Source of the DNA: Sipunculus nudus
Lineage: Eukaryota; Annelida; Sipuncula; Golfingiida; Sipunculidae
Reading direction: 5' to 3'
NCBI GenBank assembly: GCA_026874595.1
Contig: CM049313.1
Coordinates: 71,788,659-71,852,658, forward strand
DNA length: 64,000 nucleotides
Shown: positions 25,258 to 38,062 of the stretch, piece by piece
Position numbering within the stretch: the first letter of the stretch is position 1
Layout of the letters: each line of letters opens with the position of its first letter
Translations under genes and position numbers: made by a program
The notes under the pieces: generated by a model
The model's input: the letters and a program-made list of their open reading frames with translations, nothing else
What the model was told of the DNA's origin: nothing
Databases searched by the model: none

Positions 25258-25484
25258 TCCTCGGTGTTATGACCCAGCAGAGTTCAACAACGGAAAGATT
25301 CGATTCCTCAGTATTGAAACGTATGAATGCTATCCATAATAAACTGTGGATAACTAAATTGTTAGGGAATAAAAATAGATCTCAGGGAAAAAAATAAAAA
25401 TTCATTACAAAAAACTTGAAAAAAAAGATCAAATGATAGATGTAACAGCTGAACGGGGGGGGGGCGCCGCGGGATCCGCTACTG

Positions 25485-27740
25485 CTGGTCCGTCACTTTT
25501 AATCGGTGACCTTTTGAAAAAGTATTGGGTACTCTGCTGACACGTAATTAACTTTTTTCTCACAAGGGGGCGGTACGATATATACCATTCTTGAACATGC
25601 ACTCGAACGTTTTTTTACTTATGGAACCAGCCAGAAAATAAGATTAAATTTGTGATAACAATCCAATGTTTCCATATCCATGTCTAAAGATGACGAAGTC
25701 TTTTTTTCAAAAGTTGGCCCAGAATGGGCATAATCACTTTGCACTGGTAAATGCAATGGATATGCAAAAATAGGCCATGAACATAGACGCGTTTTCCAAA
25801 TCTTGATATATACAGATAGCTGCCAAATATAAGACAGTCGTCGAGCACCATGGCAACAGATGGTTATATACTCGTTCTTGTTATTGTATACTTGACAACC
25901 TTCTAGGCCACTTTCCATGAAGTGTATGTTATCATGTTCATGGCGTTAACATAATGTTTAAATCAAATCAGAGAGAAATATTAAAGACCGCCTCAGATAT
26001 TTACAATCATTCGCGAGCTGATTTGCCCTAACAATTTTTATGCGAGCAAAAAAATTCGTAATATGAATTCCAGATGGCGTGATCGTGCTTTTATTTCTGT
26101 TTCCACTGACGATTTGATTGACATGCGGCACATGGAACCCGGGAGACACCATTTAAACAAATATTGATTCGGTGGCATGAATTACTAATCTGCGTGTAAC
26201 GAACACTGTGTGTGCACACACTACGCGTCTCGTGTGAATTATCTACCAATCTTACTTCAACAAACTTTTTATATGTGAGCTTTTACAAGAGCAGTGGTTT
26301 CACGGCGTTTTGGAGTGAGGCTCAATTAATGGGAAATAATGCAAACTAAAATGTGAAATGTGTTTATATAGCTAATAAACACTGTAACTGATGAGACAGA
26401 AGACATGTTAAAAATATTGATTTTATTATAGTTGCGATGCCATGGTTGTGCTGCTCTATTCTTCAAATGGGCTTCATGTTAGCCTTATTATATTATATTT
26501 TATTAAATTATTTTATATTATTTTATATTTTATTATTCCATATCATATCATATTATAAAATTTATATTACCTTTAAATGCGAACTAAACTGTGTACACCT
26601 GCGCAATTCCATTCTGTTTCGGACTACATGCATGACAGATCGGTAACAAATGATTATCCTCACATCACCAGGAACACCGCAAGTCAAAGTACCGCGGAAC
26701 CCCGCGAGGCGCACTCGTTTGTGAGTGAAACACCGCTAGGGGGCACAGCCTTCATAATAATCCTGCATCCTGGGTGGGACCGAGTCCTGTGGTTTGCCCA
26801 AAGATCACAGAAGATACTGTAACGAATTTTCCAAAGGAATGCCGGTCTCTACGTTTAGCAAATCGAGTTGTTTCGTATACCCTGAAGTTGAGACAGCTAC
26901 ATAGGGACATTGACAGCAGGCTCAGCAAAGGGTCATGATAGAAACAATTAAACAAAACACAAAAACTGTCACCATTCAAGAATAACTTGTTTTATTGCAT
27001 GAATGTTTACAAGATTTTGGACAGCATAACTATAGCGGCCTATACGTCGAGACATATATGTATTTAAATCTATAAGCTGTTAATCTACGTAACCGCGAGT
27101 GTATAAAAAAATTCGTCGAGGTTAATCTCAGTCTTTGCTCAAGGACGCAGTCGGGCTTTCCGTAAAGTGCATTATTGGGATTTGTTAAGTGTCGCGTAAA
27201 CAGTCGTATATTTACGTTGATATCTATTTAAAGAACCCATACACATGGACGGAAAACAGCAGCGAACATGAGAGGCCGAAAAAACTAGTATGTATTCATT
27301 GTCATGTTCTCAGACGAGACAGGCATCTATATTTAAGTGTCCAGCTGTTATAAATCGAAGACTCAATGCAAGTGCCATTAGGGTTGTGTTTGTGTTATAA
27401 ACGTTGGGGTAGAAGATTTAATATTTACTGGCTACAGGTAAACACGAAATTCCGACTGCTGTAGATGATCTTCAGTGTGCAGCGGATATTAGCAGGACAA
27501 ATAATTAGTCCATATGATTGATATGTCAAAACAGACCCACTATTTGGCTCATATAATTATTCAAAATTGTAATGATGCGATTTTTTTAGTTATAAGAACT
27601 GTGAGTGGTGGAGGAGAAGTCCTTTATGTGGCAGGTGCCGGGAAATGAAAACGGATACGATTCTCGCGAGCAAGATAAATGATTTCAAATAGCACTGGGA
27701 TGAAATACTCACTATATATAACAATAATACTTTAACCAAC
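25485..27740. other. Intergenic; no gene supported
   Basis: Contains a short word cluster (TATTTTATCATGCTCATGGTGTTAACATA near 22072) repeated in changed form near 25925-25953, TTATATTATTTTATATT low complexity at 26486-26565, and a strong CTCF-like word CCGCTAGGGGGCAC at 26733-26746. Confidence 0.5.
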
Positions 27741-27965
27741 CCAATATAATATATATATTATATTTTACATATATTTATATATACCTACACATATTTCTGT
27801 ATATATATTTATATAATATATAATACATATATTATATATTACATATATTTATATTTCCCCTGATATATTTCTGTATATATAAATATATATATATATATTA
27901 TATATATACATATATATACAGACACACATATATTTTTACATATATATATATATATATATATACAA
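27741..27965. repeat. TA-rich compound microsatellite
   Basis: About 225 bp of TATATA/ACATATAT units with variants. Confidence 0.9.
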
Positions 27966-29508
27966 ACATGATTGCATGCTTAAATAGCTCTTATAGGTTG
28001 CTCTTATATTGTGAGGAAAATGTTACGTTAATTAATGAAAATTTATTTATCATTAAACATATCTTATTATCCTCATATGCATGTATAGTTTATTTCGTTA
28101 TTCGCCATTTTTAAACTAAACTAGAAATTGTCCGACGTATGATTGTGGACAGGTAATCTGAACCCTTGGTTCAAACCCGTAAAATGATTATGTGTATACA
28201 ACAGGTGAAACGTGCTAAATCAGGATTCATTTTGGTTTTTCTCAAATGATCAAAGTTAACTATGAAGAACATTTTCTCTGTTTCAGAAAACATTAGTGAA
28301 ACTGTACTTTTACATTAATAGATAAAAACATGGCGCTTAGATTGTTTGTCGGTAAAAAAAAAACAACATTTATACCAAAACCTCATTTGAATATTTTCGG
28401 AGGGAAACCTAATCTGATATATGGTAAAGTTAAATTTTGTAAATATATATAAATTTTCTACCTATTTCAAATTTTTCAACTTTGAAAATTGAACAAGAAG
28501 TCGTGACGTCCCATGTTGACTTGAACACAAATTCAATTTTACAGTCATGAATGAGTGATTCCTTCGTAAATTATCTGACAGGCTTGATTATTTGTCATTC
28601 GGGGTCAGTGAACGACTCACAAGGGCGGTACAGTTTCCCCAATCCATTGTGGTTTGTGTACTGGCACCATGTTGACCTTCATATTTCCGTTACGCCTGTG
28701 AAAGCATTGAATATTCAGGGCCAGAGGGACAAAGAACACGGGGTCGTAAGTGTTGCTAAGCATGTATTTACATGTAACTAATGAATGACGCAGAGAGAAT
28801 GTGGCGAAAACGGCAAAGAATTCAGCCTAAAAGGTATTTGAGGAATTTCCTGTCATGGACTTTATACATGGGTCACTCGGGTCTTTATTGCGGATCTTCC
28901 GGACATGACGTAGTCAGCAAATATGACCACCGCGTTTACGTATCATAATTCTCTTTATACCAATGGCACTTGGGGCGTTGCCGACGTAATCGCACGCGCG
29001 GAACGATTAAGCAAATACAAATCTGTGCTATAATGTGATTACGGACTTTACCCATACCAGAACAACCGAAAGAGTACATTCTCAGGAAATCTCGTTAAAA
29101 GCCTATAAATTAACTGTACCTTGGCTAGCATGACCGACGTGAAACGTCTCTTTAAAATGCCTGAACAGTTAGACTATAGTGTTCACTTCTCAGGCTCTTT
29201 GTAAGGCGCTTTCTTGTAACCATTATCATATTAACCTGGCTGTAGCATATACTTCTATTAATCCGTCACTGTATCCGATCCAAAAAATAAACTAAGCTAG
29301 AAAACAGATGAAACGAGACCATGTGGTTGTAAAAAATATTATTTTAATGATTGGAAGAAATATTGTCGCTCTTTATAAAAAAATACAAGGACCATTGAGA
29401 AACAAGACCAGGAACGGCCTTCTCTGCCTCTTAAGCAAACCGAATGACGCGATCCTATTTTATGTCATGACAAAGTTGACGCTTTACCTCGTTCTTTATA
29501 TATATATA

Positions 29509-29545
<37 letters not shown>

Positions 29546-29863
29546 ATTACGAATTCATCAATGTGGCACAAGTCGGAGATTAGAATTTATACAGAATATG
29601 GGGGTACCTTTTCAATTAAAAATATATATTTGTGAATACAAAAGTTATCAACCGATGCAGTTGTTTGGGCTATACATCTGCAGTAAAAATCACTACCACA
29701 AACACATCATGGTGTCGATGATCAGTTATTATAATTGTTAATTATCATAAATCCCACATCCTGAATCACATTACCCTCCCAGCTAATACTCGATAACTCT
29801 AACGACTCTAACGGTCTGACATGAGAAGTAGGTGCTCTCGTTCAAGAACATGGTCTATGTGCC
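27966..29863. other. Intergenic; nothing recognised apart from simple repeats
   Basis: Includes a (TA)n-(TG)n microsatellite at 29496-29543. No supported frame. Confidence 0.5.
29496..29543. repeat. (TA)n-(TG)n microsatellite
   Basis: TATATATATATATATACA followed by about 15 TG units. Confidence 0.95.
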
Positions 29864-29869
29864 TTTATT
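29864..29869 (-). terminator. Candidate polyadenylation signal of family member B
   Basis: Minus-strand AATAAA about 235 nt beyond the stop of the 30103-31467 gene. Confidence 0.5.
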
Positions 29870-30102
29870 GTAGAAACATGAAGGTCTATAATGGAAACAC
29901 TAGTAGAAGCCAAAAAAACAAGAACTCTCTGACATGAAGAATATAACCATGCAAGGTTTAACAAAACCTTACGTATCGTATTTTAACACCGATATTTTTA
30001 CTTTCTGCAATAACAGCGTAAACGATATCTCGGCAGTAAATGTAACTTTGAATAAATAACAGCTATAATGATCTAAATCTAGTGGAATCAGAAACAACAC
30101 TT

Positions 30103-31467
30103 TCAAATCGAATTGTTGAGTACATATCGTTCTCTCTCATCCAAATAACGCAGTCTTACATTTTGTTTTTTGGAATGCTTTAGTCTGTCTGACTTTCTAT
30201 TATTGTCTTTTCGACCAGTTTCCATACTTTCTTTTGGCAACTGGGGACTAGTTCCGCCACCTAGTGGCGGTAACGCAGGCATATAAAGTTTCACAGCCTT
30301 TTTCTCAGTCTGATTCATTGAAGGAGAAGAGTAGGATTTGGACAAATTAAACATTTTTGCTTCTGCTGAGGTTGGGCCATGTTCGTTATTAGACGAAAGT
30401 CTGCTAGAAGTGCTTTCACTTCCGGTTCCGCCGTCTTCTGGGTCATGGTGCTCTGGAATAGCAGAAAGTTGTCTTTGAGGAAAATGGAATCTTTTCTTTT
30501 TTCTTGATCTCTTAATAAAAAATGGTTGTTTTGTAGATTTTTGTCTTTTTGCTTCTATTGCTTGGAGTTTTCGCAGCGCTTCCTGGACTACCTCTAAGGT
30601 TTTCTCTGAATTAAGGACTCTGCTTAGGTTATTCACCGACCGGTCTGGTGAGGAACCTGAACACTCGCCCTCTGAAACTGTCTCTGGTTTATCAACCTTT
30701 TTATTTAATTCTGTGGAGTCTTTTTGGGCGTTAGCTGTTTCTTGAACTTTATTTGACTTATCGTCTATATGAATGTGTATTTGCTCAAGTCTTGCTGGAC
30801 CATTATCGGTGCCGCCTGTTCTATTTATCGGTTCGTCAGATTTGGAACCCAGTGAAGATCTCGGTGTGCCTCTGAACCCAAGCTTTTCTAAATGTTGCGC
30901 ATGCGCCGTTAGATTTTGTCGACTGTCCGACATGTCAAATAAATCCGACGCACTGACGTAGCTCATTTTGAATTCGCCTTTTGTTGACGATTTACTCAGT
31001 GGCGGTAAGCCTGATGCATGGTCCTTTCGATTTTCAGATCTTATGTATTTACTGTCCTTTTGTGCTGCATCCAGCGACCGCTTTACATCTTCCACAGACA
31101 TGACGTCACTTCCTGCCAGGCGAGGCAGGGTCTTCCGTTTTGGGATATGTCTTGCTCTTACTTGTAAATCCAACATCGAATGACTAGATTTAGAAGGCTG
31201 ATTCCTCTTGCTTCGCAATGCTGTCATGTGATCGCTGTATGCGATCATGGAGTCTTTGAGTTCGCGCTCTTTTCGCTCGAGGCGTGTGAGGTTGATATTA
31301 AACTCTTTCTCATACTTGATCACTCGGCGCTGCAGCTCCCTCTCGTGGTGCTGGTTCAAACCGTATCTGTTCTTCACAGGGGAACCAGCCTCAGGGCTTA
31401 GCGGATGTAATCCCTGGCCGGACAGGAAACTTCCGCTTGGTGACGGCATAGTCTGAACTTGAACCAT
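30103..31467 (-). CDS. Family member B: charged disordered protein, unrecognised
   Basis: 454 aa from the ATG at 31467; the open frame continues four codons upstream to a TTG, then a TGA, so this is the first ATG. A splice acceptor (tcctatattttcag, minus strand) ends at 31525, so the last coding exon probably starts at 31524 with a 5' leader exon upstream. The helical module (YEKEF at 52-56, SMIAYSDHM at 73-81, ALRSKR) matches the proteins at 16540 and 57575 and sits at the same residue numbers as in the former. LPPL motifs occur twice (GLPPLSK, ALPPLGGG). A basic patch (KRSRKKKRFHF) may be a nuclear signal. No catalytic domain, signal peptide or membrane helix. Function unknown. Confidence 0.8.
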   Translation of the reverse strand: MVQVQTMPSPSGSFLSGQGLHPLSPEAGSPVKNRYGLNQHHERELQRRVIKYEKEFNINLTRLERKERELKDSMIAYSDHMTALRSKRNQPSKSSHSMLDLQVRARHIPKRKTLPRLAGSDVMSVEDVKRSLDAAQKDSKYIRSENRKDHASGLPPLSKSSTKGEFKMSYVSASDLFDMSDSRQNLTAHAQHLEKLGFRGTPRSSLGSKSDEPINRTGGTDNGPARLEQIHIHIDDKSNKVQETANAQKDSTELNKKVDKPETVSEGECSGSSPDRSVNNLSRVLNSEKTLEVVQEALRKLQAIEAKRQKSTKQPFFIKRSRKKKRFHFPQRQLSAIPEHHDPEDGGTGSESTSSRLSSNNEHGPTSAEAKMFNLSKSYSSPSMNQTEKKAVKLYMPALPPLGGGTSPQLPKESMETGRKDNNRKSDRLKHSKKQNVRLRYLDERERYVLNNSI

Positions 31468-31524
31468 TACTGGGCACAATGCAACGAATACAGACGAAAT
31501 TCAATGCGAGTCTGTCCGGGTAAT
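31468..31524 (-). promoter_or_regulatory. 5' leader segment and splice acceptor of family member B
   Basis: On the minus strand, AG at 31526-31525 follows the pyrimidine-rich tcctatatttt. The 57-nt leader has no upstream ATG, unlike that of family member A. Confidence 0.45.
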
Positions 31525-32994
31525 CTGAAAATATAGGACATTATGTTAATTCAGAATTTAATTCCACTGACTGCGTCAACAAAAGATGCGATATTAAATG
31601 AAAATAGCCTTAAGATAAATATAAACAAATGCTAAATTCTGGGTTTCATTTTCCACTTATATATTAGTAGAAAGCCTGATGTTGCAAATATATATAAACA
31701 AGAATGTATATCCATAAATAGATTTTGCACACATATATAATATAATATAATATATAAATATATACTTCCTGAAACCCACCATGCTTTTGATCATCAAATC
31801 CCAACCTTGTTTCCCATGTGAAAGGGACGGAATATGTAACAAAATCGTAAGTCATGTGGTATTAACAAGCAAACGCCAATTATTGTTCTGCACATAACAA
31901 ACATGGGAATGAACTTAACGAACGCCGGGCTGCAATGTTTTCACTCGGGTAAAATATATACGTATGGCATCCAGTAAACACAAGAGCAGTCATGTGCATA
32001 AACTAAACAGTTTGACAATTCGTGAGAAATGCAACTAGTTGGGATTAGCGTTGATCTAGTAACTCAGCGTGCATGACATGAGCCTGGCCGAGCGGATTGA
32101 ATGCTAACGTACCGTGGAGCGTTTGTTATGTATAAACATTGTTGAAACATGAAGAATATTGGAACGCAGTTGGTCCGTCGTTATGGTGAACGAAAACTTG
32201 TTGTACGTGGTAAACGGCTGCGTCAATGTACATAACGTACGATACGTTGTCAGCTTGTATGGAAAAAGTGGCACCGCTAATGGTTTTGGTTGCAAAAAGA
32301 TACGGAAAAAATGGCAAATCAATATACAAGACATTACGTCGGTGGCTACTTGAATCTCCGTATAATAAATTCTTCCTTCTCTCAACACATGTTCTGCCCA
32401 TGTATTTATGGCACCGACCATTAATGTACTATATACAGTATATTATCAAACAAATATAATATGTTTATTTTATGATCGAAAGCAAAATGCCATTACGTGT
32501 TCAATTTCTGAAACCTTCCTATCACTGCTGAGTGATATCTTATATATTGCTATTATTATTCAGTTGCCATCACACTAAACGCATCATACATATTCATGAT
32601 TATATTATCAAACCATACAGAATAAATCAGTACAATATAGGTAGCGTAATTAACTACCTGATAAGTAAAGAAAGTTTGATTATCTCCTTGGATATCATAT
32701 CAATTGGTCAAGAATTTCGGAATATATGATAAACCGGATACAAAAAATATGAGATACATGTAGTTTGAACAGTAACACTGTGTTGTGATCATTTCTGTAC
32801 GCCAGAGGCACGTCTGTCTATATTCGCTTGTACACATCCATGGAATTAGATTTATCTGGATTTTCAAAACTAACAACAATATATTCCTTTACTGTAAAAA
32901 ATCTTAGGCAGGTTAAAATATAATAATTATTATTATGATATTTATTATAATTATTATTACTATAACATTATTATAACATTATTATTATTATAAA

Positions 32995-33036
<42 letters not shown>

Positions 33037-33419
33037 TCGGTGGCAAGACAGAGTCGTCACAAAACTAGAGAGTTATAAGCATGTGGAACCTCGACCGCAG
33101 TTTCCTTGGTCATGAACTTCGTTACTGTGCATGTGGCTGCAACTATTGTTGATAATACACCATAAATATTTAAACGCCCCTGTTATACTGGAGCCTTGTC
33201 GTTACTTGTCTAATTTGACCCATTTTTTTCGAATACCTTTTTTGTTTTACTTATACTTTGTGTTTTCGCGATATAATTTGTAAAATGCTTTACCTTTTTA
33301 GATGCTTAAGGTACAGAAAAGAAATGACATCCTTTCTATTAGTTTAACATAATGAATTCCAAATAACAATAGCACACATTCCATCGTACAAGTAATGTTT
33401 TTCCGGTGTTTACACCAGT
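31525..33419. other. Intergenic or 5' intron of family member B
   Basis: No coding frame supported. TA-rich near 31735-31765 and an (ATT)n microsatellite at 32921-33032. Confidence 0.5.
32921..33032. repeat. (ATT)n microsatellite
   Basis: Imperfect then perfect ATT/TTA repeat, about 110 bp. Confidence 0.95.
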
Positions 33420-33510
33420 CTTCGCCTGATCCATTTGGCCGGGATAGAGCCCGGCGCCGCCGCCATTTTGCGTCGCCGCCAGCCGAGTTTATCAGGATGC
33501 GCCGCCGATA
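33420..33510 (-). promoter_or_regulatory. CpG-rich patch with YY1-type motif; candidate promoter
   Basis: A GC- and CpG-dense patch stands out from the AT-rich surroundings. On the minus strand it includes CAAAATGGCGGCGGC (33455-33469), the YY1 motif often found at transcription or translation starts. It lies about 2 kb upstream of the family member B acceptor on the same strand, so it could be the promoter and leader exon of that gene. This is inference. Confidence 0.35.
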
Positions 33511-34187
33511 TTTCATTAAGCTAAGGTGAGCCGATTTTGCTTAGCTCAGTTTGGCTTTAAAAAAATTAAAACAAAACAATAAATCTTTTACAATTAAAAA
33601 TGCCCGAAACAAATGTTCAGCTTTTGTATTGTTTTTTATTCTTGTCGCTGAAAGGAAACGTTGTGGTTGTTTAAGTATGAAAATATTGGCTTATGAAACC
33701 ACTAGGATAAACTATAGTCGAAATTTAATCACACACTAGTCAAATGTTAAACGGATGCAATATGTCACACGTGATATAGATTACCTGTTAACAAATAATA
33801 TTTGTAAAGTCGTCAAATTAATAGGCTTTCGGGTCAGTTTAAGCCAGCCAAAATTTTACAAGTGGAGTCGAGCCAAGAAACTTGCCTTTCTACTAATGTC
33901 AGGCATCTTTTTGTCCAAGCCAGCCGCATTTGTGTTGCTAACTCGGTTTTGGGCTCTAATATAACTGCTGGAGCTTACAATACACTTGAAAGAATGTCAA
34001 GGAAAATATTGAATAGAGTTTAGAATAGAACTATTTGGTTTGTAGCAGGACAAGGACCTCTTTTAATTTTGTTTCCTTGAGACGAGTGCTAGGTCTCATT
34101 TATAATGTTATATATTTATAATGGACGTATATAATACTCATTTATACTTTATATTTTTAGTATCTGATAAACATATATATATAAATA

Positions 34188-34210
34188 TGTGTGTGTGTGT
34201 GTGTGTGTGA
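34188..34210. repeat. (GT)n microsatellite
   Basis: About eleven GT units. Confidence 0.9.
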
Positions 34211-35565
34211 ATGTGTGTGATGCTAACATAAAGTTTCAACTTGGATTTATCCTTAGCCCTCGTGTGGGACGAATATATAATTAATGTAAAAATTTATCAA
34301 TGAAAGAATGTTTTAGCTTAATTCTAATAGCTTTGATGCTTCTGTGTCCAAGACTATCCTTGGGAAAAAAAATGTGTCAAATTAACTAAATCACCTAAAC
34401 TAGAAATCATTACCACATTCATATCAATCAACTACAGGACTAGCGAATGAAATAAGAAAAGCTTTGTTATATTTTACCACCAAGGTAAAGGAGAACGCAA
34501 GAGATAACAAACCCTTACCGGAAAATTATGTCTGATCACGTATAACGAATATTCCTGCATTATCCAGTGATCTGGAACCACGACACACACTGTATATGGC
34601 TATTTCTGTGCATCTGAACGGGGATGTGATCTAGGATGTGACCAAGTGGTCACACAGAATGTTTCTCCGATCAATCCTGAATGATAAATTGAAACCTGAT
34701 ATTGTGTATTAAGTGGCTCTGTACAGACCGGTCTCCTGGGAGATCCTGCAGCCGATTAAGTGAACAATAATACCAACTAATCCAGAGTAGAATACGCCCG
34801 CGCGCGCGAGGATTGCGGGGACTTCGTCACTGTACAGATCAATCCGAGCCACAAAATGAGCTTTGGATCCTGATTCCCCCGCCCGGTGCATGATATACCG
34901 CCTGTACTGTGATCCCGTGCAGCAGGTACCGGCAGTACATGTATATATTAAATCTACCTGTTAATAGGTATACTGTGGGATCAATAAGAACATAATGCGC
35001 GGGGAGCAGCCAGCCGTACCTGGGTTATAAGCCGGGCTCACACCACGAAATACCTGATGATTATCGCCGCTATAACGGGACCGTGATGCCCGGTTTTAAT
35101 TGTAGATCTGATCTTGAAGGTGTACCATATGAGAACTGGACAATCCTACTCCAACTTGCACCGTATGCGCCGTAACACATATCGTATTAAACACATTTAT
35201 TCCGTGTATATTCTTCAGTAACGCACATTAAATATTGACTGCAGGAGGCTATAATATTATCTTCATTTGTTTAGTGGAGGGGATCGGGGATACATATATA
35301 ATTCTCTGTTAATAAATCATTTTGCAAATGAGTCTTTTAAATGGTTGTGCTGGTCGATGTGTTCAACCCTCCCACAGTCAACATCTGACCAGGTAACTCT
35401 CCTTGCGACAATATTTGACTTCTTGTGGACCCAACAAAAAATTAACTCGGGTGTCCGTCGCGTCTCTATTACGGACAAAAAGACCTAGATCCCGCACAGG
35501 CCCCATAACTGGAGGGTTTCAACAGTTTCATTTTATGGTTCCTCTCATATTATTATCATATACTA

Positions 35566-35580
35566 CCCCCCCCCCCCCCC
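35566..35580. repeat. Poly-C tract (15 C)
   Basis: C homopolymer followed by GCCCGCG. Confidence 0.95.
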
Positions 35581-38006
35581 GCCCGCGTTTATCATTTACA
35601 GACCAGCCCTGCTGGATGCAGGTCTGCTTTGTGTTATATCCATCGATCCGTCTGCCCTGTCTGCGTGTCTCAGCACGCCCCTAATCAGCGTCACTAGAAT
35701 GTCGCCGGCCCCTCGAGCGATTTAATAGACAACACAAAATGGTAAGAGTGGAAACTCAAACAAAGCATTATGGAAACGGGGAAAAAAGATAAAAAGCACA
35801 AATAATGCATGGAACCTTATAAAACATGTTGATCCGACTACTTTAATATTTTCGTTTGTCTTGTTAATCTTTCATATAGAAGCCACTCTAATAGGCGCCG
35901 CCGGCACGTTGCTAGAAGAGATAAAGTACCATATTAAACATCGATCATCGTCAATCGTTAGTATTTTTAATAATCTGATATCACATGAGTGTTCCCAAGC
36001 TTCGTTAGAAGGTTCACAGAAGCAGAATACAGATAATGAATGTAAAGAGAACTGACATTGAACTTAAAATCTTATGAGCAGGTTTCAAGAGAATCAAGCT
36101 TATGAATGCTTTATGCCGTAACCCGGACATCCGGAACGCCACATTCTGTCATCTCACCATGCATTGATTATCATTTTATTTTCAGAATTCAATACATCCC
36201 TGTCCATAGATTAACACGCCTGTTTATTGGTCTAATTATAAATACAATATGAAGTGCATAATTTTAACCTCTCTATAATAACCAAGTTTGCCTTTTATCT
36301 GTCTGATTGTACTTATCAGACTCAAAACTTATAAGGACATGCAGCTGATTTTACAAAATGGAACAAAATTCGTCAGGGCTTATACAACGCAAGGTAGCTT
36401 TAATGCCTAATCGCAAAGCTTACCAAATAGCTTTGCAGGTTGCGTGCACATGGTCCTGTAATAGAAAGTTAACTGTTGGTATATTTTATAAAAAAAAAAA
36501 CAAGCAGTTTCATCAGGATAAGGTAACAGTGACAGAAACATCGTGCATCGTGCTTTTATTTATATTACACCGGAAATGACCTTAACAATGTGGCTTTACG
36601 GAACACTATAGGAGGAGTTCCTCTGTCTATAACTTATAAATATTGCACCTCCGTGATCAGGACACAAAAGAGATAACATCACAACAACTGAATCAAACAA
36701 ATCCGAAACTAAAGTAAAAGCGAAAGGACATCAGTCGAACAACCTCTGAGGAAAAGGGGTAAAGGGCTATTCAAGGACCTACATGACAATGTTCAAGGCA
36801 AAGTTATACATTGCATGATATATCAATCACTACTTGTTCTCTGGTGGAGTCAATATAAAGCTTAGATACCATTAACAAACCTCAAGTGTTCGTGCTAAAT
36901 AGGTGGATAATAAAAGAGTTTTTGTTTGATCCATAAAGTAATTTATGGGTTCCAATCTTATGTTTACATTATACCAGGTTTCTTTTATTTCTACCTTTAA
37001 ACACATGCGCAATCACACAGGGTATGGCTTTATATCAGAGCCCGTTTTTCAGCCATTTGTATCACGTGTATCAGATATATTCGACACGTTTTACTAATGC
37101 CGCCTATCGAACCTCGTGCATGTAAATCTGTAAGAATTTAATCTTAGCTACATTATTCGCGTGGGGTATTCAGGGTTAGAAAACCCGCCACTAAAATACC
37201 CGTCAGAGTTTATCCGTATGCAAACGACCTTTCGATTGCAAATCATTAGCCCCTGTCGTTACGACACAAAACAGAAAGTACATTTTAATAAATGCATCAC
37301 AAAAATGCTCAACAAAGTGAAAGCAAAGGGGTCATCAATAATGAAAATCCTGAAAACATAAGGCGCTCTTACTGGACATAATATATGTATGGAAAGTACT
37401 CGTGTTTAGTCACTCTAGCTACTCCATTTAACATTACATAGAAACCAGGAAAGGTTTAATTGTTCGTGCTGAATAGCTGGATACTCATGGGGTTTTTTGT
37501 TTGGTCTGATTTGTGCAGTAAATTTACATTTATTATATTGGTATACACCCTGATATGTACGTCATGGGTCTTAGGTCAATATTTTTTTAAACCACATGCA
37601 GGGAATATTTCATTTAATCATGTTTTGTTCTTATTGATTATTTGATAACTTTACTTAAGCATTAACAGCGATTGCTATCCATATTACATAAAACCAGTGG
37701 GTAACATCCTCATAGGTTACGTAAATGCTGAATATAAGAATCTACGATGCTTTTTCCGAATTCAAGATATGCATGCTTGTAATAAAATATGTCTGAGATC
37801 GTCGAATAAATCCACATACGGTATGAAACAAAATTTTTCTTTTGAATGTGAATTCTCTCACGGAAATCATAAAACATGAATGTGAATAGAGGGCACACCT
37901 GTGCTGAAAGTTATGCCATGGTCAACTTGATGTTTCAAGCGTCCTCAATTCCGTGCCCCCCTCCCCCTTTTCTTGCACTCTTATCATGCCCTTCTATTAG
38001 TTAAAC

Positions 38007-38062
38007 TATATATATACGTATATATATATGTCATATGTTATATATATATATATATATATTAT
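38007..38062. repeat. (TA)n microsatellite, interrupted
   Basis: TATATATACGTATATATATATG then a further TA run. Confidence 0.9.

Larger units (their letters stand above)
23783..25484. mobile_element. hAT-like non-autonomous element interrupted by a solo LTR
   Basis: The left end reads CAGTGGCGGATCCAG (23783-23797). The right end reads GGATCCGCTACTG (25472-25484), whose reverse complement CAGTAGCGGATCC matches with one change. CAGTGGCGGATCCAG-type termini with adjoining G/C runs are common on hAT-like MITEs in invertebrates; here the right end is preceded by ten G. An 8-bp target duplication was not found, so ends may be worn or the pairing wrong. A (TA)n array and an LTR are nested inside. 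Confidence 0.45.
33511..38000. other. Intergenic; no gene supported
   Basis: Includes (GT)n at 34188-34210, an alternating CG run at 34797-34809, a 15-C tract at 35566-35580 and a weak exon-like frame at 35879-36055 (see findings). A loose duplication is visible between about 36888-36950 and 37458-37520 (GTTCGTGCT...GGATA). Confidence 0.45.

Noticed and set aside
30773-31456. Sense-strand frames opposite family member B
   Set aside because: Shadows of the minus-strand coding exon.
31468-31479. TTG start four codons upstream for family member B (likewise TTG for C and GTG for FoxQ2)
   Set aside because: Non-ATG initiation is unlikely here; an ATG follows within five codons in each case, and in-frame stops lie just upstream.
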